Source: Halapricum desulfuricans (lineage in GTDB: Archaea; Halobacteriota; Halobacteria; Halobacteriales; Haloarculaceae). From it: 64,000 nucleotides of DNA. A model generated the notes under the pieces. The model saw only the letters and a list, made by a program, of their open reading frames with translations. It did not search any database and was not told where the DNA came from. The translations under genes and the position numbers were made by a program. Shown here piece after piece: positions 1-7,388 of the stretch; positions within the stretch are counted from its first letter, which is position 1, and every line of letters begins with the position of its first letter. The stretch spans positions 2,403,030 through 2,467,029 of the forward strand of contig NZ_CP064788.1 in NCBI RefSeq assembly GCF_017094525.1. Reading direction: 5' to 3'.

Positions 1-73
1 CAGCGACCATTACTCGAATTCCGTTCATGCAATACGAACGTCGGTAGAGACGTACCGGATAGTGGCATCCCTC

Positions 74-154
74 ATACGGTCGGTTGTAAGTCTGTTCCAG
101 ATCGATCGCATCCGTTATGCGATCGTACCGGTAAATCGTTACAACCGACCGTAT
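74..154. repeat. Nested inverted repeats downstream of the GH4 gene
   Basis: A perfect 16-base inverted repeat (74-89 ATACGGTCGGTTGTAA, complement at 139-154) encloses a second hairpin with a 9-base stem (103-111 CGATCGCAT with 117-125 ATGCGATCG, loop CCGTT). The structure lies about 15 bases beyond the stop codon of the leftward GH4 gene, so it could fold in the 3' end of that mRNA and act in termination or processing. No T-run follows it, so it is not a textbook terminator; a mobile-element remnant is the other possibility. The rest of bases 1-168 shows no gene. Confidence 0.75.
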
Positions 155-168
155 CAGTCGGTCCTCGA

Positions 169-1518
169 TCAGTCGTCCGCCGCCGGAATCGCAACCTGCT
201 CGTCTTCCGGGAACGTCAGCTCGGGGAGATACGCCTCGTTGGCTTCGATCAACTCCTCGGTCATCTCGTGGAGTTCCTCGAGCGTGCAGGCCGCCGCCGA
301 GAGCGGATCGAGCTTGACCGCCCTGTGGACCTTCGATCGGTCACCCTCTAGGGCACCCTCGACGGCGAGCTCGTAGACGGCCGTGTGCTGCTGATCGAGC
401 GTCGCGATTTCGGGTGGCAGCTCGCCGACTGAGCACGGGTGGATCCCTGCTCCATCGGCGAATACCGGCACCTCGACGCACGCGTCGTTCGGCAGGTTCG
501 CGATCGAGTTCTCGTGGTTGGGCACGTTGAGGTTGAACCGCCGCGGCGTGTCGGTCTCCAGCGAATGGATCAGTCGCGCCGCGTACTCCTCGGAGCGTTC
601 GACGCCAACCTCCTCGAGATCCACGTCGAGTTCTGGACTGTCGCGTTCCTCGGACCGCTCCGTCCAGCCCTCGAGGTACGTCGCCGTCGGCATCCGCTCG
701 GCGTAGTCGGTGCCGGTCAACTCCTCGATGGCGTCCTCGTCGGTGCGAAAGTACGGGACGTACTCGCTCATGTGGTGGCTGGACTCGGTCGGGAACAGCC
801 CGAAGTGACGCAGCATCTCGAAGCGGACCGTGTCCTTGCGGTAGGTCTCCTCGTCGTGATAGGCTTCCCGGAGGTCCGGATAGATGGACTCGCCGTCGTG
901 TTTCGCTTCGAGGAAAAACGCCATGTGGTTGATACCCGCGACCCAGTAGTCGAGTTCGTCCTCGGGCACGTCGACGTACTCGGCGATCGCTTCGGCCGTG
1001 TGTGGAACCGAATGGCACAGCCCGACGACTTCGATGTCGGTCGCCTCGTCGACGGCCTTGCAGACGATCGCCATCGGGTTCGTGTAGTTCAAAAGCAAGG
1101 CGTCGGGGCAGACGTCCTCCATGTCGCGAGCGATGTCGAGCATCGTCGGGATCGTCCGCAATCCGCGGAATACGCCGCCCGGACCCGTCGTGTCGCCGAT
1201 GGCCTGCTCGATCCCGTATTTTTCGGGGATGCGGATCTCGTTCTCGAACGGCTCCGTCCCGCCGACGTTGATCATGTTAAGGACGTAATCCGCTCCGTCA
1301 AGCGCCGCCCGGCGGTCGGTCGTCGCCTCGACGGTAGCGTCGAGACCCTCGTTGTCGACCATTGCGTCCGCGACCGCGTGAGTCTGTTCGAGCCGGTGCT
1401 CGTCGACGTCCATCAGCCTGATCTCGCTGTCGGACAGTTCCTCGTAGGAGAGAATGTCCCCGATCAGGTTCGTGGCGAACACCATACTGCCGGCTCCGAT
1501 AAACGTGATCGTCGGCAT
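169..1518 (-). CDS. GH4 family alpha-galactosidase (MelA-like)
   Basis: This 449-residue protein is a glycoside hydrolase family 4 enzyme, which cleaves glycosides by an NAD+ and Mn2+ dependent oxidation-elimination route. The N terminus has the nucleotide-binding FIGAGSMVF segment (residues 6-14). The metal-binding pair is visible as GLCHS (Cys168, His169) and GINHMAF (His198). NYTNP at 144-148 is also typical. The GINHMAFF and LCHSV surroundings resemble MelA-type alpha-galactosidases more than phospho-glucosidases; the exact sugar is inferred. I chose the ATG at 1518 because the nucleotide-binding fold begins at once; a GTG three codons upstream is possible. It lies tail-on to a nested hairpin and next to a GH27 alpha-galactosidase and an oligosaccharide importer, which supports a cytoplasmic role on imported alpha-galactosides. 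Confidence 0.9.
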   Translation of the reverse strand: MPTITFIGAGSMVFATNLIGDILSYEELSDSEIRLMDVDEHRLEQTHAVADAMVDNEGLDATVEATTDRRAALDGADYVLNMINVGGTEPFENEIRIPEKYGIEQAIGDTTGPGGVFRGLRTIPTMLDIARDMEDVCPDALLLNYTNPMAIVCKAVDEATDIEVVGLCHSVPHTAEAIAEYVDVPEDELDYWVAGINHMAFFLEAKHDGESIYPDLREAYHDEETYRKDTVRFEMLRHFGLFPTESSHHMSEYVPYFRTDEDAIEELTGTDYAERMPTATYLEGWTERSEERDSPELDVDLEEVGVERSEEYAARLIHSLETDTPRRFNLNVPNHENSIANLPNDACVEVPVFADGAGIHPCSVGELPPEIATLDQQHTAVYELAVEGALEGDRSKVHRAVKLDPLSAAACTLEELHEMTEELIEANEAYLPELTFPEDEQVAIPAADD

Positions 1519-1590
1519 GCGAAGCACTCGCGATTGAAGGATAATAAATCTTGTCTAATTTTCACCGATCTCGGAGTGCAAAGGGTGCAG

Positions 1591-2772
1591 TTATTCGGGA
1601 ATGACTCGGAACATCGCGACGTCGTGCGGGTCGACCGTCGCGTGCAACTGCCCGTCAGTCTCCCGGACCTCGTCGTTCCAGACGTCTCGCACGGTGTAGG
1701 TCGCCGCGTCGACCGGCATGTCGACCGTCTCGACAGTCGTCTCGATGTCCGTGGTCGACTCGCCGCGGTTGAACAGGATCACTGCACACTCCTCGCCGGC
1801 CAGTCGCTTGCTCCAGACCTCCGTCTCCTCGAGTACGCCGTCGCGAGTCCCCTGGACCCCCAGCGGGTCCTGGTCGATCGCGATGGCGTCCTCGTTGGTC
1901 AGCAGTTCGCGGGTCCAGTCGTCCATCGCCGCGAGGTCGTTGCCGGCCATCAGCGGCGCGCCGAACAGACACCAGAAGCTGAAGTGCGTTCGCTCCTCGG
2001 CGGGCGTCAGCGCACGGTCGACGTCCACGTCTTCGAGCTTCGACTGGCCCGAGTCCGGGCCGTTCCCGATCTGGAGCATGTCGGGATCGTTCCATCCGCC
2101 GGGACCCTGATGCGGGTCCATTCCGCGCTCGTGCATCTGATCGATGATGTCGACGATCCCGAGGCCGAACTCCTGCTCGTCGGTCGTCCACTTCGCGACG
2201 ATGTCGTGGGTCGCCCGCCAGAGGTGGCCGCCGGCGTTGCGGCCCCAGCGCCACGGTTCGTTCCGCCCCCACTCGCAGATGCTGTAGACGATGTCGCGAT
2301 CGACTTCTGCGAGCGCGTTCCCCATCGCGCTGTAGCGCGCGATCGCGTCGTTGCTCCCGTGGTCGCCGCAGTTGTCGTACTTCAGGTAGTCGACCCCCCA
2401 GTCGGCGAACTGCCTGGCGTGCAGGCGCTCGCGTCCGAGGCTCGCCGGGAGCCCCTGACAGGTCCGCGTCCCCGCCGAGGAGTAGATGCCGAACTTGAGC
2501 CCCTTCCCGTGGACGTATTCGGCCAGCGACTCGATACCGCTCGGGAAGTCGTCCGGGTGGGGCTGGAGTCGACCCTCGTCGTCTACCCCGTCGGCCATCC
2601 AGCAGTCGTCGACCACGAGATACTCGTAGCCGGCGTCCCGGAGTCCGGTCTCGACGAGCTGGTCCGCCGCAGTTCGGATGTCCCCCTCGGTCACGTCACA
2701 GCTGAACGCGTTCCAGGAATTCCAGCCCATCGGCGGCGTCGCGGCTAGTTCAGTGTCGCCTGTCGCGAACAT
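1591..2772 (-). CDS. GH27 family alpha-galactosidase
   Basis: This 393-residue protein has the classical GH27 landmarks: MGWNSWNAF at 15-23, DDCW at 55-58, KYDNC at 131-135 with the nucleophile Asp133, and WNDPDML at 227-233 containing the acid/base aspartate. It hydrolyses terminal alpha-galactosyl residues by a retaining mechanism. No signal peptide is seen, so it is probably intracellular and works on imported oligosaccharides. The ATG at 2772 is preferred over a longer reading because a TATA-like box lies about 28 bases upstream, implying a leaderless transcript, and because the conserved domain starts within 15 residues. It is co-oriented with the GH4 gene (72 bases between them, probably one transcript) and divergent from the ABC transporter genes. 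Confidence 0.93.
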   Translation of the reverse strand: MFATGDTELAATPPMGWNSWNAFSCDVTEGDIRTAADQLVETGLRDAGYEYLVVDDCWMADGVDDEGRLQPHPDDFPSGIESLAEYVHGKGLKFGIYSSAGTRTCQGLPASLGRERLHARQFADWGVDYLKYDNCGDHGSNDAIARYSAMGNALAEVDRDIVYSICEWGRNEPWRWGRNAGGHLWRATHDIVAKWTTDEQEFGLGIVDIIDQMHERGMDPHQGPGGWNDPDMLQIGNGPDSGQSKLEDVDVDRALTPAEERTHFSFWCLFGAPLMAGNDLAAMDDWTRELLTNEDAIAIDQDPLGVQGTRDGVLEETEVWSKRLAGEECAVILFNRGESTTDIETTVETVDMPVDAATYTVRDVWNDEVRETDGQLHATVDPHDVAMFRVIPE

Positions 2773-2790
2773 GCGATCATCTGTACGGTC

Positions 2791-2807
2791 AAAACATAAA
2801 TATCTAT
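2791..2807 (-). promoter_or_regulatory. TATA-like box for the GH27-GH4 transcript
   Basis: On the minus strand the AT-rich stretch TAGATATTTATGTTTT is centred about 27 bases before the GH27 start codon at 2772. This is the spacing expected for a haloarchaeal TATA box driving a leaderless message. Confidence 0.55.
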
Positions 2808-2836
2808 CTACCGCACACACCGATTAGTGTAAACAG

Positions 2837-2884
2837 AAAATAATAAAGACATAAGTGGGCGTATCAAGAGTACCCATGCATGGG
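2837..2884 (+). promoter_or_regulatory. Promoter and candidate operator of the sugar importer ATPase
   Basis: An AT-rich TATA candidate (AAAATAATAAAG, about 2837-2848) is followed by TGGGCGTA (2856-2863), TACCCAT (2871-2877) and a perfect 12-base palindrome CCCATGCATGGG (2873-2884) that includes the start codon at 2880. The same TGGGCGTA and TACCCAT words recur in front of the binding-protein gene at 4118-4143. A repressor bound here would block initiation; this role is inferred. Confidence 0.45.
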
Positions 2885-4061
2885 AGAACTCGAGATCAGA
2901 GACCTCACGAAGGTATTCCACGACGACGGCGGTGATATCGTGGCCGTCGACGACCTCGGCATCGAGGTCGAGGACGGGGAGTTGATCGTTCTCGTCGGCC
3001 CCTCGGGCTGCGGGAAGTCGACGACGCTGCGCTGCGTCGCGGGACTGGAGTCGCCGACGGACGGCGACATCGTCCTCGACGGGACGGCCGTGACCGATCA
3101 AAAGCCGAAAGAGCGGGACATGGCGATGGTGTTCCAGAGCTACGCGCTGTACCCTCACATGTCCTCCCGGGAGAACATGGAGTTCGGACTGAAGATGGCG
3201 ACCGATCTCCCGGAAGACGAGATCAGGTCACGGGTCGAAGAGACGGCAGCGATGCTGGGGATCTCGGAACTGCTCGACAAGAAGCCGGACGAGCTTTCCG
3301 GCGGCCAACAGCAGCGAGTCGCGCTTGGACGGGCGATCGTTCGCGAACCCGAGGTGTTCCTGATGGACGAGCCGCTCTCGAACCTCGACGCGAAGCTGCG
3401 CACCCAGATGCGGACCGAGCTGCAGGAGCTCCAGCAGGACCTCGGAGTGACGACGCTGTACGTGACTCACGACCAGACCGAGGCGATGACGATGAGCGAT
3501 CGGATCGCCGTGCTCAACGACGGGGAACTCCAGCAGATCGGGACGCCGCTGGAATGCTACCACGAGCCCGAAAACGAGTTCGTCGCCGGCTTCATCGGCT
3601 CGCCGAGCATGAACTTCTTCGACGTCGAACTGGACACGACAGGTGACCGTCCCGCGCTCGTCCACGAGGGCTTCAGGTACGACCTCGACGAGGACGTCTA
3701 CGCGGACATCGAGGGCCACGGCGAGCGGTTCACGCTCGGCATCCGACCGGAAGACCTCGAACTGGCGACCGCCGACGAACCAAACGCCGTGACGACGACG
3801 GTCGAAGTCACCGAACCGCTCGGGGAGGTGACCTACGTCTACCTCGAGATCGGCGACCGGCAGTACACCGCGACGCTCGAGGGCGACCTCGTGATCGAGA
3901 CAGGACGGACGCTGACAATCCGGTTCCCGCAGGACCGCATCCACGTTTTCGACGGGCAGACGGGCGAGGCGCTCCGGAACCGCTCCCGGCCGGACGACGA
4001 GGCCGTCGAATCGTTACCCGGCTTCCAGAGCCCCGATAGCGTGGAAGCCGGTATGGAGTGA
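2880..4061 (+). CDS. ABC transporter ATPase for oligosaccharides (MsmX/UgpC/MalK type)
   Basis: This 393-residue protein powers a carbohracate importer from the cytoplasmic face. Visible motifs are Walker A GPSGCGKST (40-48), Q-loop MVFQSYALYPH (83-93), the signature LSGGQQQR (139-146), Walker B FLMDEP (160-165) and the H-loop YVTHDQ (194-199). A C-terminal OB-type domain of about 150 residues (LGIRPEDLELA within it) places it in the MalK/UgpC/MsmX family. It stands first, about 90 bases before the binding-protein gene, and that gene seems to have its own promoter. Such ATPases often serve several permeases, so it may energise importers elsewhere as well. Substrate is inferred from the adjacent galactosidase genes. 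Confidence 0.92.
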   Translation: MGELEIRDLTKVFHDDGGDIVAVDDLGIEVEDGELIVLVGPSGCGKSTTLRCVAGLESPTDGDIVLDGTAVTDQKPKERDMAMVFQSYALYPHMSSRENMEFGLKMATDLPEDEIRSRVEETAAMLGISELLDKKPDELSGGQQQRVALGRAIVREPEVFLMDEPLSNLDAKLRTQMRTELQELQQDLGVTTLYVTHDQTEAMTMSDRIAVLNDGELQQIGTPLECYHEPENEFVAGFIGSPSMNFFDVELDTTGDRPALVHEGFRYDLDEDVYADIEGHGERFTLGIRPEDLELATADEPNAVTTTVEVTEPLGEVTYVYLEIGDRQYTATLEGDLVIETGRTLTIRFPQDRIHVFDGQTGEALRNRSRPDDEAVESLPGFQSPDSVEAGME

Positions 4062-4106
4062 GATGTGTCAATGTTTCTCTCTACAGCCCCGGGAACGTCT
4101 GGGAAA

Positions 4107-4143
4107 GATATAAATACTACCCATCATAATGGGCGTAATGGGT
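4107..4143 (+). promoter_or_regulatory. Promoter and candidate operator of the sugar-binding protein gene
   Basis: A good TATA box (GATATAAATA, 4107-4116) lies about 40 bases before the ATG at 4152. Between the two are TACCCAT (4118-4124), TGGGCGTA (4130-4137) and ATGGGTA (4138-4144), giving inverted repeats CCCAT-CATA-ATGGG and TACCCAT/ATGGGTA, and a direct repeat TAATGGG with 9-base period. The position between TATA and start is typical for an archaeal repressor site. No sugar-specific regulator gene is adjacent. Confidence 0.5.
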
Positions 4144-4151
4144 ATTAAATC

Positions 4152-5498
4152 ATGAACGAGTCAGGTACGAGTGGCTTGAGTCGACGGTCGATGCTGAAGG
4201 GACTCGGCGTCGGAGCGGCAGCCGGTCTCGCAGGCTGTAATGCACTCGGCGGTAACGGCAACGGCAATGGTGGGCAGGCCCTCATGTGGGAGTACGGGTT
4301 CCCGAACACCGAAGGCGCAGAACCGGTCTGGCGGAACAAGTTCGAGTCGAAGTACGAGGAACTGGCCGGCGAGGAAATCAAGATCAGCCGGTATTCGTAC
4401 GAGGACCTCCGGCAAAAGTTCCTCACAGGTGCGAGTACTGGTGACCCCGACGCGATCGAGGGGTCGCTGAGCCACCTCTCGGAGTACATCGCCGCGGGAC
4501 ACGTCGAACCGCTCGACGACCTCGCCGAATCACTCGATCACTTCGACGGGTACGTCGACAGCACCATCGAGGCGATGACATACCAGGACACGCTGTACGC
4601 ACTCCCCTACGAGGGCAACGCGAGAGCGTTTTTCGTCCGGCAGGACATCCTCGACGAACTCGGTCAAGACGTCCCGGAGTCGGCCGAGGCGTTCCACGAA
4701 ATAGGCCGGATGATCAACGACGAGTACGACGACTTGATCGGCTTTCACAACTGCACGAAAGACGGGAGCGTCCGGGCCTTCCAGGAGTGGATGACCCACA
4801 TCTACCAGCATACCGACCAACTGTACGTCCCGGATGGAGACAGCTGGCAGCTCAACATCGAGGCCGACGCGCTGGGGCAGGTCTTCGACAACTGGTACTA
4901 CCAGATCTACGCGGCCGACAACCCGGTCGGCGATCCGGACGATCTCGGTACGGGCTGGCAGACCAACGACCCCGGCTACATCAACGGGAACTACGCGTTC
5001 ATCGAAAGCGGGACCTGGATGCGTAACTGGACGACAGGAGAAAACATCCAAAGTAGCGACACTGCCGAGGATATCCTCAACAACAAGACCCAGATCGCCC
5101 ACCCGCCGCGCGCCGATGGGGCCTCGAAGGGGACGTTCCTCGAGGTCAAGCCGGTCATGGTCAACACCCACTCCGATCAGATCGAGAAGGGGAAGACAGC
5201 CGTCGAGGCCTATACGCACCCGGAGACGCTCAGCGAAGGCATGGCGCAGGATCCCGAAGGGTCGGGGAAGGCGATGACACCAGTTCACGACAACGTCGAG
5301 TCGACGATCGAAAACGAGAACTGGCAGCCGCTCACCGACATCTTCACGACTGGCCGCGCCCTCGCGAAGGCGACCTGGGGGCCGGTCCGCGAGGAGTTCT
5401 ACACCTACATGCAGGAGGTCTCCTACGGCGAGACCGACCCGTACGACGCCGGCGAACAGTTCCACGAAGCGCTGCAGGACCTCGAAAGCGAGATATAA
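4152..5498 (+). CDS. Sugar ABC transporter substrate-binding lipoprotein (Tat exported)
   Basis: This 448-residue extracellular binding protein begins with a Tat-type signal: twin arginines (residues 11-12, LSRRSMLKGLG), a small-residue hydrophobic stretch, and the lipobox LAGC with the lipidated Cys29, followed by a Gly/Asn-rich linker. This is the usual haloarchaeal way of anchoring a binding protein outside the membrane. The remaining sequence is of the extracellular solute-binding family 1 kind (PYEGNARAFFVRQDIL is a typical early motif). It starts the binding protein-permease-permease run; the first permease begins 10 bases downstream. The ligand is unknown but is probably a galactoside, judging by the hydrolase genes on both sides. 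Confidence 0.92.
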   Translation: MNESGTSGLSRRSMLKGLGVGAAAGLAGCNALGGNGNGNGGQALMWEYGFPNTEGAEPVWRNKFESKYEELAGEEIKISRYSYEDLRQKFLTGASTGDPDAIEGSLSHLSEYIAAGHVEPLDDLAESLDHFDGYVDSTIEAMTYQDTLYALPYEGNARAFFVRQDILDELGQDVPESAEAFHEIGRMINDEYDDLIGFHNCTKDGSVRAFQEWMTHIYQHTDQLYVPDGDSWQLNIEADALGQVFDNWYYQIYAADNPVGDPDDLGTGWQTNDPGYINGNYAFIESGTWMRNWTTGENIQSSDTAEDILNNKTQIAHPPRADGASKGTFLEVKPVMVNTHSDQIEKGKTAVEAYTHPETLSEGMAQDPEGSGKAMTPVHDNVESTIENENWQPLTDIFTTGRALAKATWGPVREEFYTYMQEVSYGETDPYDAGEQFHEALQDLESEI

Positions 5499-5507
5499 CC
5501 ACCTCAC

Positions 5508-6422
5508 ATGGCAACGCAGACAGAATCGCAATTCAGCCGATACAAAGAGGAGTTCTCGTCGTTTCTCACGGACACGTGGATCGGCTACGCGTTCGTGATC
5601 CCGGCGACACTCCTCCTCGCTGTTGTCATCGGCTATCCCACGCTCCGTGGGCTCTATCTGGCGTTTTTCGAGGTGTCGCTGTTGAATCCAGAGCAGATGG
5701 AGTTCGTCGGCCTGCAGCACTTCCGTGCGCTCGCGGCCGATCCGATATTCAAGGCCGCCCTGTGGCATACGGTCCTGCTGACCGCGCTGGCCGTCTCGTT
5801 TCAGTACCTCCTGGGGCTCGGACTGGCACTGGCGCTGAAAGAGAAGGTTCCCGGTGCCGGAATATTCCGGAGCCTGTCGATGGTGACGTGGGTAATGCCG
5901 ATCATCGTGATGGTCATCATCTTCCGGTTCATGGTCCAGAACGGGTTCGGCCCGGTCAACATCATCCTCGACAGCCTCGGGATGCGCACGACCTACTGGT
6001 TCGGCGAACCGGGCGTGGCGTTCCCGCTGATCGTGGTCATGCACGTCTGGCGGAACGTCCCGTTCTACGCGATCTCGCTGCTGGCCGCGATGAACTCCAT
6101 CCCGAAAGAGCAGTACGAGGCGGCACGGCTGGACGGGGCCGGTCCGCTCGAGCGGTTCCGGCACGTCACGCTGCCCCAGATCTCCTACGTGTCGATGATC
6201 ATGATCGTGCTGCACGTCACATTCACGTTCAAGAACTTCGACATCGTCTACCTCTCGACGGGCGGCGGACCACTGGGGAACACCGAGGTGCTTGCAACCT
6301 ACGTCTACAAGCAGGCCTTCGAGCAGTACGCGCTCGGGTACGGCGCCAGCATCGGCGTCGTGATGTTGATCCTCATGCTCACGTTCACCGTCGTCTACGT
6401 CAAACTGGAGGAGGTCGACTGA
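5508..6422 (+). CDS. Sugar ABC transporter permease (MalF/UgpA type)
   Basis: This 304-residue integral membrane protein has about six hydrophobic helices and the cytoplasmic EAA loop EQYEAARLDGAGPLERFRHVTLPQ region (near residues 202-225) that docks onto the ATPase. It is the first of two permeases and should pair with the next gene to form the transmembrane channel. The start ATG follows the binding-protein stop by only a few bases, consistent with one transcript. The annotation as a carbohydrate permease rests on the family and the neighbours. Confidence 0.92.
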   Translation: MATQTESQFSRYKEEFSSFLTDTWIGYAFVIPATLLLAVVIGYPTLRGLYLAFFEVSLLNPEQMEFVGLQHFRALAADPIFKAALWHTVLLTALAVSFQYLLGLGLALALKEKVPGAGIFRSLSMVTWVMPIIVMVIIFRFMVQNGFGPVNIILDSLGMRTTYWFGEPGVAFPLIVVMHVWRNVPFYAISLLAAMNSIPKEQYEAARLDGAGPLERFRHVTLPQISYVSMIMIVLHVTFTFKNFDIVYLSTGGGPLGNTEVLATYVYKQAFEQYALGYGASIGVVMLILMLTFTVVYVKLEEVD

Positions 6423-6423
6423 C

Positions 6424-7320
6424 ATGGCAACCAACACAGATTCCGAAGATCGCAATCTCTCCCAGCGGATCGACGCGTGGTTAGACGAAGACATGTCCCC
6501 TCGCCGTGCGATCGGCGTGTACCTCGTGTTGGGGCTGTACTTCGCGTTCCTGCTGTTGCCGGTCGTCTACATGGTGTTGGCGTCGTTCACCCGTCAGAGC
6601 TTCCTGTTCTCTCCGGAACTGGTCCCAGCGCTGGGCGATCTCACGCTCGCAAACTACGAGACTGTCCTCTCGCGGGGCGACTTCCGGACGTACTTCTACA
6701 ACTCGCTGATCGTCGCCACGTCGACGACGCTGCTGGTGTTGACCGTGGGAATTCTGGCGGGATACTCGATGAGCCGGTTCGACTACCCGGGACGTGGCGG
6801 CCTGCTGTACGCGTTCCTCTCGACACAGATGCTCCCCATCGTGCTCATCCTGATACCGTTTTATATCCTGATGTTCTCGCTGAACCTCGTCGACTCGCTT
6901 ATCGGGATCGTCATCGCCCACTCCGTGATCGGCATCCCGCTGGGCACGTGGCTGCTGAAGGGATATATCGACGACATCCCCGAGTCGCTGGACGAGGCGG
7001 CGAAGATGGACGGCTGTTCTCATCTGAGCGTCCTGCGACGGGTCATCATCCCGCTCGCGATGCCGGGCATCGCCGTCGCCGGCTTCTACACGTTCATCCT
7101 CTCCTGGAACGACTACCTGCTGGTGTCCGTCCTCTCGCAGACGGCGGGGACCCGGACGCTGCCGTTCGGCCTGCAGCTGTTCCAGTCACAGAACGCTGTC
7201 GCGTGGAACCTGTTGATCACCGCCGCGGTGATCACGATGGCGCCGGTCATCCTGCTGTTCGCGGTCGCCCAGCGGTGGGTCGTCGAAGGACTCGCCAGCG
7301 GCGGCATGAAGGGGAACTGA
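6424..7320 (+). CDS. Sugar ABC transporter permease (MalG/UgpE type)
   Basis: This 298-residue protein has about six transmembrane helices and the EAA-type loop LDEAAKMDGCSHLSVLRRVI (around residues 191-210). It is the second permease of the importer. Its start codon overlaps closely with the end of the preceding permease (one base between them), suggesting translational coupling. The C terminus GLASGGMKG is characteristic of MalG-like permeases. Confidence 0.92.
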   Translation: MATNTDSEDRNLSQRIDAWLDEDMSPRRAIGVYLVLGLYFAFLLLPVVYMVLASFTRQSFLFSPELVPALGDLTLANYETVLSRGDFRTYFYNSLIVATSTTLLVLTVGILAGYSMSRFDYPGRGGLLYAFLSTQMLPIVLILIPFYILMFSLNLVDSLIGIVIAHSVIGIPLGTWLLKGYIDDIPESLDEAAKMDGCSHLSVLRRVIIPLAMPGIAVAGFYTFILSWNDYLLVSVLSQTAGTRTLPFGLQLFQSQNAVAWNLLITAAVITMAPVILLFAVAQRWVVEGLASGGMKGN

Positions 7321-7388
7321 CTGCACCCCTTTCGTCTTTCTTTCGCGCCGACAAAACGCTTTAGCGGTTGGCCTATGTCAACTGTGAC

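Noticed and set aside
439-2748. A 769-codon frame on the plus strand
   Set aside because: It lies antisense to the GH4 and GH27 genes and has Arg/Val/Asp-rich composition without motifs; high GC opens such shadow frames.
4530-6494. A 654-codon minus-strand frame
   Set aside because: Shadow of the binding-protein and first permease genes; rich in Arg, His and Asp with no family features.
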